DNA from: Lysobacterales bacterium | GTDB lineage: Bacteria > Pseudomonadota > Gammaproteobacteria > Xanthomonadales > SZUA-36 | Assembly (NCBI GenBank): GCA_014238945.1 | Contig: JABAAB010000018.1 | Location: 1-38,739, forward strand | Direction: 5' to 3' | DNA: 38,739 nt | Part shown: one piece after another, positions 16,130-24,237 of the stretch | Layout of the letters: each line of letters begins with the position of its first letter | Position numbering within the stretch: the stretch's first letter is position 1 | The notes under the pieces: generated by a model | The model's database searches: none | Told to the model about the DNA's origin: nothing | What the model saw: only the letters and a program-made list of their open reading frames with translations | Translations under genes and position numbers: made by a program

Positions 16130-16954
16130 ATGAATCTGGACAGCAATACAAAAAAAGCTCTTGTCAGCGAACTGTTGTGCCTGGCCGACACTAAGTGGAC
16201 ACTTGGTCACTGGTACATCAAGGTGATGCTGAACTGCCGCACTCTGACAGATGCCACAGCTTATGCCGGAATGTCGCAGGATGAACTGGGTCATACACGG
16301 GCGCTATTTCGATGGATGGAAGAAGAGTTGGAATTGGCAGACAAGCAACTGGAGTTCGGTCGTGATTCAGACCGCATTCACAATATGGAAATGCTCGATA
16401 AACCACCGCAAAACCGTGGCGATTTCATCCTGAGCGCGTTTCTGGCAGAGACTGCCCTGTGGCGGTTCTTTGCCACTTTCAAGGATGGCAACATCGCCGC
16501 TCTGGCCAACCTGGTCAAGCACTGCGGTAAAGAAACCTATTTTCACAAATTGAGTGTTGACGGGTGGCTGAAAACGCTCGATAAGGAGGAACTGGAACAA
16601 ATGAAGGCGGCCCTGCCCTCTCGCCTGCCGTTGATTATGGCCTGGTTTGGTGATGATGGGTCTGATTTGTTACACGATGAAGGTGTCCGCAGCGTATCGG
16701 TTGCCAGTGCAAAACAGATTTTTACTGAGGAGGTACTGAACAAACTGGTGCCTGTATTGGATCTGAGTGATGAGCAAGTCAAGGATTTACTCACCGACAC
16801 CACAAGTGACGATTTTGACAGTCGGAGACGTCGTACGGCGGGTACCCGAATGCCAGATACGCTTTGGGAATTCATCGTGCCCACATCTGAAGTCGCCAAA
16901 CTGGCGAGACGTCCGTTGGCAGTGAGCATTGAGGATAATATTGATCTGTGGTGA
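16130..16954 (+). CDS. PaaC-like epoxidase beta subunit
   Basis: 274 aa from this start. Ferritin-like helical protein of the PaaC type: LVSELLCLADTKWTLGHWY, MSQDELGHTRALFRW (DELGH at 51-55) and SAFLAETALWRFFATF. PaaC is a non-catalytic partner that supports PaaA. It is longer than E. coli PaaC (248 aa), with an added C-terminal stretch RRRRTAGTRMPDTLWEF. ATG 16130 has TGGAG 8 nt upstream; an in-frame ATG at 16094 lacks one. No PaaE-type ferredoxin reductase follows, so the electron donor must be elsewhere. Confidence 0.82.
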   Translation: MNLDSNTKKALVSELLCLADTKWTLGHWYIKVMLNCRTLTDATAYAGMSQDELGHTRALFRWMEEELELADKQLEFGRDSDRIHNMEMLDKPPQNRGDFILSAFLAETALWRFFATFKDGNIAALANLVKHCGKETYFHKLSVDGWLKTLDKEELEQMKAALPSRLPLIMAWFGDDGSDLLHDEGVRSVSVASAKQIFTEEVLNKLVPVLDLSDEQVKDLLTDTTSDDFDSRRRRTAGTRMPDTLWEFIVPTSEVAKLARRPLAVSIEDNIDLW

Positions 16955-17102
16955 TCAACATCATATCCAATACAGGTAGTCCTTTGGCCCGCTTTTGCTG
17001 CACGGGGCATTGCCGATCCTGAACCGTTACCGATATCAGGCTTCCATGGCTGTTTACCCTCAGTGGAATAAACATTGCAATTCAAATGGTTAAAATTCGT
17101 CA

Positions 17103-19454
17103 ATGACTGATTCAGCTAAGCAATCGAAGCTTTCGCCGACCTGCACCCACTGGGGTAACTACCTGGTTGAGGCTGACAGGACCGGGATTACGGCTATCCA
17201 TCCCTATGCCGAGGATTCGGAACCGACACCCATCGGGCAGTCGTTACTTGATTCGCTGGATAAGGGTGTGCGCATTCCACAGCCGATGGTGCGTGCCGGG
17301 TACCTGAAGGATGAGTGGAATGGTGATTCGAGTCAGCGGGGGATTGAACCGTTTGTACCGGTGTCGTGGCAAAAAGCGTCTGAACTCGCAGCTGGTGCAT
17401 TGCAAAGAGTCAAGGATCAGTTTGGTAACCAGTCAATTTATGGCGGCTCTTATGGCTGGGCCAGTGCGGGCCGTTTTCATCATTCCCAGAGTCAGTTACA
17501 CCGGTTCCTGAACCAGTTTGGTGGTTATACACGCTCTGTGACTTCATATTCTACGGCAGCAGCAGAAACCATTATTCCGCACGTTTTGGGCGTTTCTTTT
17601 ATGCAGCTTGTATTTCATGCGCCTACATCCATCGACATAATAAAAAACACGCGGACAATGCTGTTGTTTGGTGGTGCAGCGATGAAGAATACCCAGGTCA
17701 ATGCGGGTGGTCTGGGCGTTCACACAGCGCGCAGTCAGTTGCTGTCAATGCGCGAGGCCGGAGTACGGATGGTTTGTGTCAGTCCGGTCAGGGATGATGT
17801 CGGCACAGATCATGAAGGGTGTTTTATTGAGCCCGAGTGGTGGGCCTGTCGACCGAATTCTGATGTTGCCATCATGTTGGGTCTGGCACATACATTGATT
17901 GCCGAGGGCCTGCAGGACCAGCAGTTTCTGGATAAATACACGGTGGGTCTGGAACGATTTCTTCCTTATCTGATGGGGCACAGTGACGGTCAGCCCAAAG
18001 ATGCAGTGTGGGCAGAATCCCTTTCCGACATACCGGCTCGGGAAATTCGCCAAATGGCCCGTGATCTTGCCGCTGAGCGCAGTGTGGTGGGCATCAGTTG
18101 GTCATTACAGCGACAGCAACACGGTGAACAGCCCTATTGGATGATCACCGTTCTGGGCGCAATGCTGGGGCACATGGGACAACCCGGCGGTGGTGTGGCC
18201 TATGGTTATGGCTGTATCCATAATATGGGTTTTCTCGGGCGCAGGTTGCCAACCTTCAAGACCGCCAGTTTTTCCCGGGGATCCAACCCAGTAGCAGATT
18301 ACATCCCGGTAGCAAGAATTGCCGACATGTTGCTCAATCCCGGTGAGCGCATCGACTTTAACGGTAAGCGCGTGACCTACCCCCACATCAGGCTTGTGTA
18401 CTGGGCTGGTGGCAACCCGTTCCACCACCACCAGGACCTGAACCGTTTGCGGGAGGCATGGAAACAACCGGATACCATAATAGTTAACGAGCAGGTTTGG
18501 ACTTCCACAGCAAGGCAGGCAGATATCGTCTTTCCCTGCACCACCATGATGGAGCGTAATGACCTCGGTGGCAGCAGTTACGATCACTGGTTTTCACCCA
18601 TGAAGAAAGTGGTCGAACCATATGCCCTTTCACGAAGTGATTTTGAAATACTGACCGGCATAGCCGAACAACTGGGGTTTGCACAGCAGTTCACCGAAGG
18701 CCGCAATGAAATGGAATGGGTCAGGTATCTTTACGAGACGACAGTGGACAATGCGCGTGAAAAAGGTATTTCAATGCCCGGGTTTGAAGAATTCTGGTCA
18801 GACCAGCAGTTTTCTGTCGAGCAGCATGTTCCGGAAATACAGTTTCCACTGGAAAAATTTCGCGAAGACCCAAAAACCCACCCGCTGGCAACACCATCAG
18901 GGAAAATCGAAATATTCTCCTCAACCGTGGAAGGATTTGGCTACGACGACTGCCAGGGTCATCCGATGTGGTTTGACAAGGATGAATTCATCGGCAGTGC
19001 GCGCAGTGAGCGATTCCCGCTACACCTGATTTCCAACCAACCCAGAACCCGTCTGCACAGTCAGTATGACCATGGCGTGACCAGTCGCAACGCAAAAATC
19101 AATGACCGTGAAGCGATGCGTATGAACCCCCTCGATGCAGGCAAGCGTGGCATCAGCACGGGTGACGTAGTACGGATTTTCAATGGTCGGGGCGCATGTC
19201 TTGCGGGTGTTGAGCTAACTGAAGCAATCCGCCCGGGTGTCATCGAACTGGCCACGGGTGCCTGGTACGAACCACAGGATTATGCAGACCCCGAAAGCCT
19301 GGAGATTCACGGTAACCCCAATGTTTTGACACGTGACATCGGCACATCCAAACTGGCCCAGGGCCCTACTGCACACAGCTGCCTGGTTGAAGTGGAAGCA
19401 TTCACGGAACCACTTCCAGAAATAAAATCCTTCAAACAACCACCCATTATTTAG
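17103..19454 (+). CDS. BisC/TorA-like molybdopterin oxidoreductase
   Basis: 783 aa, DMSO reductase family, without the N-terminal Fe-S Cys motif and without a Tat signal, so probably cytoplasmic like biotin sulfoxide reductase BisC. THWGNYLVE opens the protein. GGSYGWASAGRFHHSQSQLH (active-site Trp119) and TSYSTAAAE give the likely Mo ligand Ser150. GHMGQPGGGVAYGYG, AGGNPFHHHQDLNRL and SNQPRTRLHSQYDHG bind the bis-MGD cofactor. It transfers an oxygen atom, typically reducing S- or N-oxides. It starts 148 nt after the paaC-like gene on the same strand, an unusual partner for an epoxidase. Confidence 0.88.
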   Translation: MTDSAKQSKLSPTCTHWGNYLVEADRTGITAIHPYAEDSEPTPIGQSLLDSLDKGVRIPQPMVRAGYLKDEWNGDSSQRGIEPFVPVSWQKASELAAGALQRVKDQFGNQSIYGGSYGWASAGRFHHSQSQLHRFLNQFGGYTRSVTSYSTAAAETIIPHVLGVSFMQLVFHAPTSIDIIKNTRTMLLFGGAAMKNTQVNAGGLGVHTARSQLLSMREAGVRMVCVSPVRDDVGTDHEGCFIEPEWWACRPNSDVAIMLGLAHTLIAEGLQDQQFLDKYTVGLERFLPYLMGHSDGQPKDAVWAESLSDIPAREIRQMARDLAAERSVVGISWSLQRQQHGEQPYWMITVLGAMLGHMGQPGGGVAYGYGCIHNMGFLGRRLPTFKTASFSRGSNPVADYIPVARIADMLLNPGERIDFNGKRVTYPHIRLVYWAGGNPFHHHQDLNRLREAWKQPDTIIVNEQVWTSTARQADIVFPCTTMMERNDLGGSSYDHWFSPMKKVVEPYALSRSDFEILTGIAEQLGFAQQFTEGRNEMEWVRYLYETTVDNAREKGISMPGFEEFWSDQQFSVEQHVPEIQFPLEKFREDPKTHPLATPSGKIEIFSSTVEGFGYDDCQGHPMWFDKDEFIGSARSERFPLHLISNQPRTRLHSQYDHGVTSRNAKINDREAMRMNPLDAGKRGISTGDVVRIFNGRGACLAGVELTEAIRPGVIELATGAWYEPQDYADPESLEIHGNPNVLTRDIGTSKLAQGPTAHSCLVEVEAFTEPLPEIKSFKQPPII

Positions 19455-19470
19455 CGGAAATTGATTAAAG

Positions 19471-19565
19471 AATTTGTCGTGCACAAAATTGATCGCTGGA
19501 GCGAAGTGGGAGCGCCCGAGGAGTTAAAACCAGGATGGTTTTGAACAATCCCTCTCTCTCCGCCA
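19471..19565 (+). repeat. 95-nt tRNA-Ser-tail repeat element, copy B
   Basis: This is a gapless match to 714-808 in an intergenic position with no tRNA nearby. It includes the AGGAT-loop hairpin (stem AAAACC/GGTTTT, 19526-19542) and the full 19-nt tRNA-Ser 3' tail with CCA (19547-19565). Similarity ends exactly after CCA: the tRNA-Ser terminator is not present here. It starts 17 nt after the molybdoenzyme stop. Confidence 0.75.
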
Positions 19566-19800
19566 CATACAAAAAGGTGTATTCCGGTCACATGGTTTAC
19601 ACCTTATTCCGGACACTTTAGTTATCACTTTGTCCGGTGCGAACGGATTGGGGCCGGGTTCTACCCGGCCCCTTTCATTGTCAAAAAATCCCAGATCATA
19701 GTCCATAAACTGGAACACGGCCTGCTACTGATCGGCGACATTATCTTCGACAATACATTTGATTAGCCCTAATTCAGGCATATCAAACCCCTGGCCCTGA
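19566..19800. other. intergenic region with TTCCGG repeats and a strong hairpin
   Basis: Three related boxes (TTCCGGTCAC, TTCCGGACAC, TGTCCGGTG) lie at about 19582-19639; they might be the remains of an insertion-sequence end, but no transposase is seen. A strong hairpin follows at 19650-19672. The rest up to 19800 holds nothing that I recognise. Confidence 0.35.
19650..19676 (+). terminator. hairpin, probable terminator
   Basis: Perfect stem GGGGCCGGG (19650-19658) and CCCGGCCCC (19664-19672) with a 5-nt loop, followed by TTTCATT on the plus strand. It could end transcription from the molybdoenzyme operon, and read the other way lies downstream of the CotH gene. Confidence 0.5.
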
Positions 19801-21480
19801 CTACGGCCTGTTTATCGTCACACTGGTGTCCACATGATTGTCCGCAGACCGGTACCATTTACCGGATTTGCTGATATTGAGGACAGTAAACGTTGTGCTG
19901 GTGTCTTTACCTTTGATGTTGTTACGTGTTACATCGCAGGTCCCGCCGGAAGTGACACAGCTGCCACTGCTGCCGTTATCCCAATTTCCACTGACAGTGG
20001 CACCGTTGGACAGTCCTTCAAAGAAGTCATGAACCCCGATTGTCGCCGTGGCAGACCAGCGGTTTCTAGGAGCTGATGCTGATGAACCGCTGATACTGCT
20101 CACATGCAATGAGTCTGTTTCCGGCAATGGCGGAGGAGGCGGTGGCGGCAACTGGGCGCGGATATCCGCGTCACGGTTCAGAACATAACTCTTCAACCGG
20201 TCAATCTCACCTGTCGCTGATCCACCGAGCGCATTGTGGGGATCAGCGTCCACGGCCGAACAGATGACGCTGCAAATGGCATCCAGATCTGCAACCAGGT
20301 CGTCCTTGTCAAGAATTCCATCCAGCAGTGCCAGCATGATTTCGTTGTACTGGCCGCGAAAGGTGGGATTACCAATTACGAGCTTCTCATAAAGTGAACC
20401 CCTGTTGCCCTTGGTGCGGTTGTAAATGCTGATACCGCCGCCGTCGCCGCCCATGGTCGAATCCAGGTCCCAGGGTATGTATTCACGCTTGAAAGATGAG
20501 GCGTAATCCACGATATAAAAATTCTTGGCATGCGCCATCATATCGTCGCTGCCGTTTATATAGGCACCCATCGCACCCTGGGTCAGCATACTTTCCATGT
20601 TGATTTCAGCGTTTAGTATGGTCGCGAAATCTGTGTCGTTGGGTTGATCGTCACAGCTATTTCTTTTCCTTGGACAATCCTGGAATGGCTTGAAGTTCAA
20701 TAACTGCATCGTTGGACTTTCAATGGGGTTACCCTGCAAATCTTCTGGGGCTTCCTTGAAATCCGGTGAATAAATACCACTGTATTTGACCAGCCAGGTT
20801 TCGACATCGGCAGGTTCCCACAGGTCATGATTTTTCAGGAATTGCTTGTCACGCTGGGCAACATTGACATACACCCCATTTTCGATGGTCTGACCACCGG
20901 TATGCACGGTCAGGGTCACCCAGGCTGCATAACCCGAGGTGTAATCCATTGCAGTAGACGCCAGTCGTTGCAAGTACCATGCAAAGCCTTCAGCCAGGAC
21001 ATTCTCATCGTCACCATTTTCCAGGCTGAGTTTCTTTACGCTGTGCCACTTATTGACACACACAGCTCCCGCCGGTGAACCGGGGTCACAGATGTCATTT
21101 CCAAACTCATCTTCATCATGATATTCATTGATATCAATCTTGAAGGAAACCTTTTGTGGACTACCATTGTCCGGAAAAGCGGTGGCTGATTTCCGTCGAA
21201 TTGAAACCAGAATGGGGTCTTCATCGCCGGCCCAGAAAAACGCCGGCACCTCGATATCATAGGTGAGGTCAGCCAGGATGGCATTGTAATCTGTTTCATC
21301 TAGTTCCACATGCAGATCAAGCATGGTGAAAGGATCGTACAAATCCGGCCAATCCGGGACGGCGGCCTGTACTGTGCTGACAAGCGATAAAACAAGGCTC
21401 AGATATAACAAGCCGGTCAGCACTCGTGAGCGAAATCGAATTACATCCTGATTAAAAAACGAAGATTGAAAAATATACAT
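19801..21480 (-). CDS. secreted CotH-type kinase with C-terminal beta domain
   Basis: 559 aa. A signal peptide (hydrophobic 21-37, cut after VQA at 39) leads into the CotH fold: HSVKKLSLENGDDENVL (146-162), NGVYVNVAQRDKQFLKNH (201-218) and the metal-binding-type YIPWDLDSTMGG (334-345). CotH proteins are extracellular or spore-coat protein kinases with an atypical fold. A proline run (445-453) links to a C-terminal Ig/fibronectin-like domain of about 100 residues with a GSCVTSGGTC motif. GAGGGG lies 9 nt before the ATG. The phosphatase-like gene just upstream on the same strand may be functionally linked. Confidence 0.85.
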   Translation of the reverse strand: MYIFQSSFFNQDVIRFRSRVLTGLLYLSLVLSLVSTVQAAVPDWPDLYDPFTMLDLHVELDETDYNAILADLTYDIEVPAFFWAGDEDPILVSIRRKSATAFPDNGSPQKVSFKIDINEYHDEDEFGNDICDPGSPAGAVCVNKWHSVKKLSLENGDDENVLAEGFAWYLQRLASTAMDYTSGYAAWVTLTVHTGGQTIENGVYVNVAQRDKQFLKNHDLWEPADVETWLVKYSGIYSPDFKEAPEDLQGNPIESPTMQLLNFKPFQDCPRKRNSCDDQPNDTDFATILNAEINMESMLTQGAMGAYINGSDDMMAHAKNFYIVDYASSFKREYIPWDLDSTMGGDGGGISIYNRTKGNRGSLYEKLVIGNPTFRGQYNEIMLALLDGILDKDDLVADLDAICSVICSAVDADPHNALGGSATGEIDRLKSYVLNRDADIRAQLPPPPPPPLPETDSLHVSSISGSSASAPRNRWSATATIGVHDFFEGLSNGATVSGNWDNGSSGSCVTSGGTCDVTRNNIKGKDTSTTFTVLNISKSGKWYRSADNHVDTSVTINRP

Positions 21481-21659
21481 GGTGAATTACCCCTCAGCAT
21501 TGAACAAGCCCTTTTAGTCCCCGGTAAATTCAAACGATCAGAATCACAAGGAAGTCTCTTGATTATAGACATTATATTCTGTTTGTCACTTGCGGAAGTG
21601 CGAACTTTGATCCCGCTTGGCTGTAACATGTGCCTACCACGAGAAAGTGGCAATAACAA

Positions 21660-22307
21660 CTAAACACCATGCACCGCCGAAACAGGATATCGGGTCAGAT
21701 ACGGATCCCGGGTGAAACCCCATCCGTCGGCTGACACGATAATGCCTTCGATAATGTCTTTGTAGTCCGGGTACCTGCCATTGAAGGCTTTCTCACCCGC
21801 ATGACCTGGGTCGAATTCCGCCATACCATCTTCACCGTGGCCACCATGCCAGTGGCCGCCTGCGAAATACGGTTCAACTTCGTCTACAAAACAAGGCAGA
21901 GATGGTTGATTGCCGAGAATGTCAGAAAACCTGGCGAGTGCATTATACTGGGCCATCATCTCAACCGAATGCGTGTTGTAATCCTCCCGAACCATTTTCA
22001 AGGCGGCCTGGGCACTGTCGGCATGTCCGTCATAGAGCAGGTAGGCGGCCAGAAAACATCCGGTTCTGCCCGTACCACCCCAACAATGTGTGGCGACGTT
22101 GTAGGTTCCGGCCAGCTCTTTCACTTGCTGACAGTAGGCCCATAAATGATCGACCGATGGCGCGTGCCAGTCATCCAGAAAACAGCTGTACCATTTAAAG
22201 CCCGGAAACAACTCGATAACATCCCGGGTTTTGTCGGCGTTGTCTTTTTCGATTGAAATCACACTGCCCACATTATTTTGATAAAGCCACAACGCAGCGG
22301 CATCCAT
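21660..22307 (-). CDS. dual-specificity/tyrosine phosphatase-like protein, short N-terminus
   Basis: 215 aa from ATG 22307; a TTG at 22325 would add six residues. The phosphatase loop HCWGGTGRTG has the nucleophile Cys and Arg of the C(x)5R signature, with a DDWHAPS acid loop upstream. The usual first strand and helix before the core are short or missing. A perfect 13-nt tandem duplication (22310-22335) lies right at the start region. The C-terminal extension has a His/Gly-rich GGHWHGGHGE segment. No secretion signal is visible. It may dephosphorylate proteins or other phosphoesters. Confidence 0.75.
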   Translation of the reverse strand: MDAAALWLYQNNVGSVISIEKDNADKTRDVIELFPGFKWYSCFLDDWHAPSVDHLWAYCQQVKELAGTYNVATHCWGGTGRTGCFLAAYLLYDGHADSAQAALKMVREDYNTHSVEMMAQYNALARFSDILGNQPSLPCFVDEVEPYFAGGHWHGGHGEDGMAEFDPGHAGEKAFNGRYPDYKDIIEGIIVSADGWGFTRDPYLTRYPVSAVHGV

Positions 22308-22309
22308 AT

Positions 22310-22335
22310 CAAAGAAAGGGGGCAAAGAAAGGGGG
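22310..22335. repeat. 13-nt perfect tandem duplication
   Basis: The 13-mer CAAAGAAAGGGGG occurs twice in direct tandem at the 5' end of the phosphatase-like gene. Thirteen is not a multiple of three, so it shifts the upstream frame. It looks like a replication-slippage product. Confidence 0.9.
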
Positions 22336-22358
22336 CGGATCCTTTTATTGTTCTTGCA

Positions 22359-23024
22359 TCACGCCAATAGCGATGCAACCCCCTCGGTCAGTTGCTCGAG
22401 AATCTCCTCTGACACAACAGCAATTTCCTGCGGATGATCCGCCCCGCTGCGTGCTATGCGGTTGCCGCTGGCCACCGCCAATGTGAGACCACTGTCGTCC
22501 CGGTCTGCCATGCGCGTGAGCTGGCCGGGTAACAGAGGTGCATCTGTGCCGATGATGGTCACCCGCTTGCGTGGTCCGGGCCCGCCACAACGTATAACCT
22601 GAATCCGATAGGATCCGGCCCGGGATGAATCGGTGGTGATATTCCAGTTGTTGACCACCCCGGGTGTCTGACCCGTCAAGACCGCGAGAAACTGCTCCTG
22701 CCAGTTTGCGGCCAGCCTGAGTTGCCGACTCGGTGGCTCAACATCAATACCCATGCACAGCGGTGGCCAGCCCAGGTCCAGCGGGGCATCCACATCACGC
22801 CGGTCCGCCAGCAGCATGCCGGCATCGTAAATTTTTCCCAGCAAGGCTGTGGGACAGACCAGCAGGGGGGCAGAAATCGTGCGGTATTCATCGACCACGC
22901 CATTGCCGATCAGGGCACTGAAGCCGTGCCGGGCGGTGTAGGAGAGAAAGTACCTCCCCGGGGGTGCATCCCATTGCTCCAGAAAGATGGCGAGGCAGTA
23001 GCCTGTTTCAACTGTCCTAAACAT
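22359..23024 (-). CDS. degenerate P1-family (DmpA-like) peptidase paralogue
   Basis: 221 aa from ATG 23024, which overlaps the stop of the upstream P1 peptidase by 8 nt. The C-terminal IIGTDAPLLPGQLTRMADR and the middle IGNGVVDEYR...APLLVCPTALLGKIYDAGML align with the complete neighbour. The N-terminal DVPG/GHTT region is missing, and so are the autoprocessing blocks. Where the neighbour has its nucleophile Ser264 this protein has Lys. It is therefore unlikely to be an active Ntn-hydrolase and may be a pseudoenzyme subunit or decaying duplicate. Confidence 0.7.
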   Translation of the reverse strand: MFRTVETGYCLAIFLEQWDAPPGRYFLSYTARHGFSALIGNGVVDEYRTISAPLLVCPTALLGKIYDAGMLLADRRDVDAPLDLGWPPLCMGIDVEPPSRQLRLAANWQEQFLAVLTGQTPGVVNNWNITTDSSRAGSYRIQVIRCGGPGPRKRVTIIGTDAPLLPGQLTRMADRDDSGLTLAVASGNRIARSGADHPQEIAVVSEEILEQLTEGVASLLA

Positions 23025-24222
23025 CGCTGTCGGTCTCATCACCCGGCTGTTGAGGTGTGAACAGCCGGCCATGCACCTGCATGATGTCCCGGGTCTTTTC
23101 CAGTGGTAGTGCGGGCACGTGCCGGTCGTCGACACCATCCATGTCCACCGCCATGCACAGGGCGTTGATGATGGATTCTTCGACCGCTTCGCTGGCAGCC
23201 TGCAACAGTGGCTGGATGTGAAACTGCTCCAGCGAGGTCATGGAATAGCCTTCACCACGCCAGAAATCCTCACGACTGACAGGATTCGCCGTGGAGAAGG
23301 CCAGTGCGAAATCCCCACTGGAATTACCCGATATACTGCCCGTCTTTGCCAGTCCATGGGTTGCGCGCCGGGCGATCCGGTTCAACTGGTGTGGCAGCAG
23401 GGGAGCATCGGTGGCGATGATCATCAGGATGGAATTCAGATCACCGGCCCCTGTGCTCACCGGCAAAGCCTGACCCACAGGCACACCGTCAATGCGCAAC
23501 TGGCTGCGCCAGCCATGATTGGCCTGCACCAATGCGCCCAGCGTGTACTTTTTGTCCGCATCGCCGATTTGCATCTGCCTGGAAGCGGTGCCGATCCCTC
23601 CCTTGAATTCGTAACAGACCATACCGGTACCGCCACCGACAGCGCCCTCCTCCACCGGGCCGGACCTGGCACTCGAAAGAGCAGCCTCGACGTGTTCGGT
23701 TTTGACATGACGGCCGATGATGTCATTGAGATATCCATCCCAGGTTTCACCGACCAGCGGAACCCCGGGCGGCAGACCATCGGTTGGCTGCAGGCCCAGC
23801 AGGGCGTCGTAGACCATGCCCACGCTGGAGGTATTGGTCAGGCACAATGGTGAGGTCAACACACCCATTTGCCGGATCTGTAACATGGCGGACATCTCAC
23901 CATTGCCATTGGGTGCATCGAGTCCACAGGGCAGGTAATCATTGACAATATTGCGACCGGGCCAGATGGCGGTGACACCGCTTCTGACCGGCCCTGTTCC
24001 AATATCAAGCTTGCCCTGGCCGCTGATCAGTGTCGTATGTCCCACCTCGACACCCGCAATATCGGTAATCGCGTTCAGGGGACCGGTGGGCATCTCCCCG
24101 ATCCGGATACCCAGTTGTCGTGCTCGGACACGCCCCACGACCGGTTTTTTATTCATTTCCACACAACCTGCCAGCAGGGGCAGCGATCCCAATTGGATGA
24201 AGCCACGCCGGGTGATATCCAT
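23017..24222 (-). CDS. P1-family peptidase (DmpA/BapA-like Ntn-hydrolase), exported
   Basis: 401 aa. The N-terminus TRRGFIQLGSLPLLAGC joins a twin-arginine-like motif with a lipobox (LAGC, Cys20), so a membrane-anchored lipoprotein is likely. Family blocks are DIAGVEVGHTTL, SGVTAIWPGR, NGNGEMSAM, LTNTSSVG, GAVGGGTG and LNSILMIIATDAPLLPHQL. The autocatalytic cut in DmpA lies before the Ser of the last block (here Ser264, preceded by Asn instead of Gly). The enzymes release N-terminal or beta-amino-acid residues from peptides and amides. It begins 15 nt after the DUF218 gene. Confidence 0.88.
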   Translation of the reverse strand: MDITRRGFIQLGSLPLLAGCVEMNKKPVVGRVRARQLGIRIGEMPTGPLNAITDIAGVEVGHTTLISGQGKLDIGTGPVRSGVTAIWPGRNIVNDYLPCGLDAPNGNGEMSAMLQIRQMGVLTSPLCLTNTSSVGMVYDALLGLQPTDGLPPGVPLVGETWDGYLNDIIGRHVKTEHVEAALSSARSGPVEEGAVGGGTGMVCYEFKGGIGTASRQMQIGDADKKYTLGALVQANHGWRSQLRIDGVPVGQALPVSTGAGDLNSILMIIATDAPLLPHQLNRIARRATHGLAKTGSISGNSSGDFALAFSTANPVSREDFWRGEGYSMTSLEQFHIQPLLQAASEAVEESIINALCMAVDMDGVDDRHVPALPLEKTRDIMQVHGRLFTPQQPGDETDSDV

Positions 24223-24237
24223 TAACGACCCACTACA

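Noticed and set aside
19566..19640. Insertion-sequence end suggested by repeated TTCCGG-CAC boxes
   Set aside because: No transposase, no matching opposite end and no clear target duplication are present; only recorded as a feature of the gap.
23025..23138. Longer start for the second P1 peptidase
   Set aside because: The 38 extra residues lie wholly within the end of the upstream gene in another frame and have no family resemblance; ATG 23024 gives the usual short overlap.
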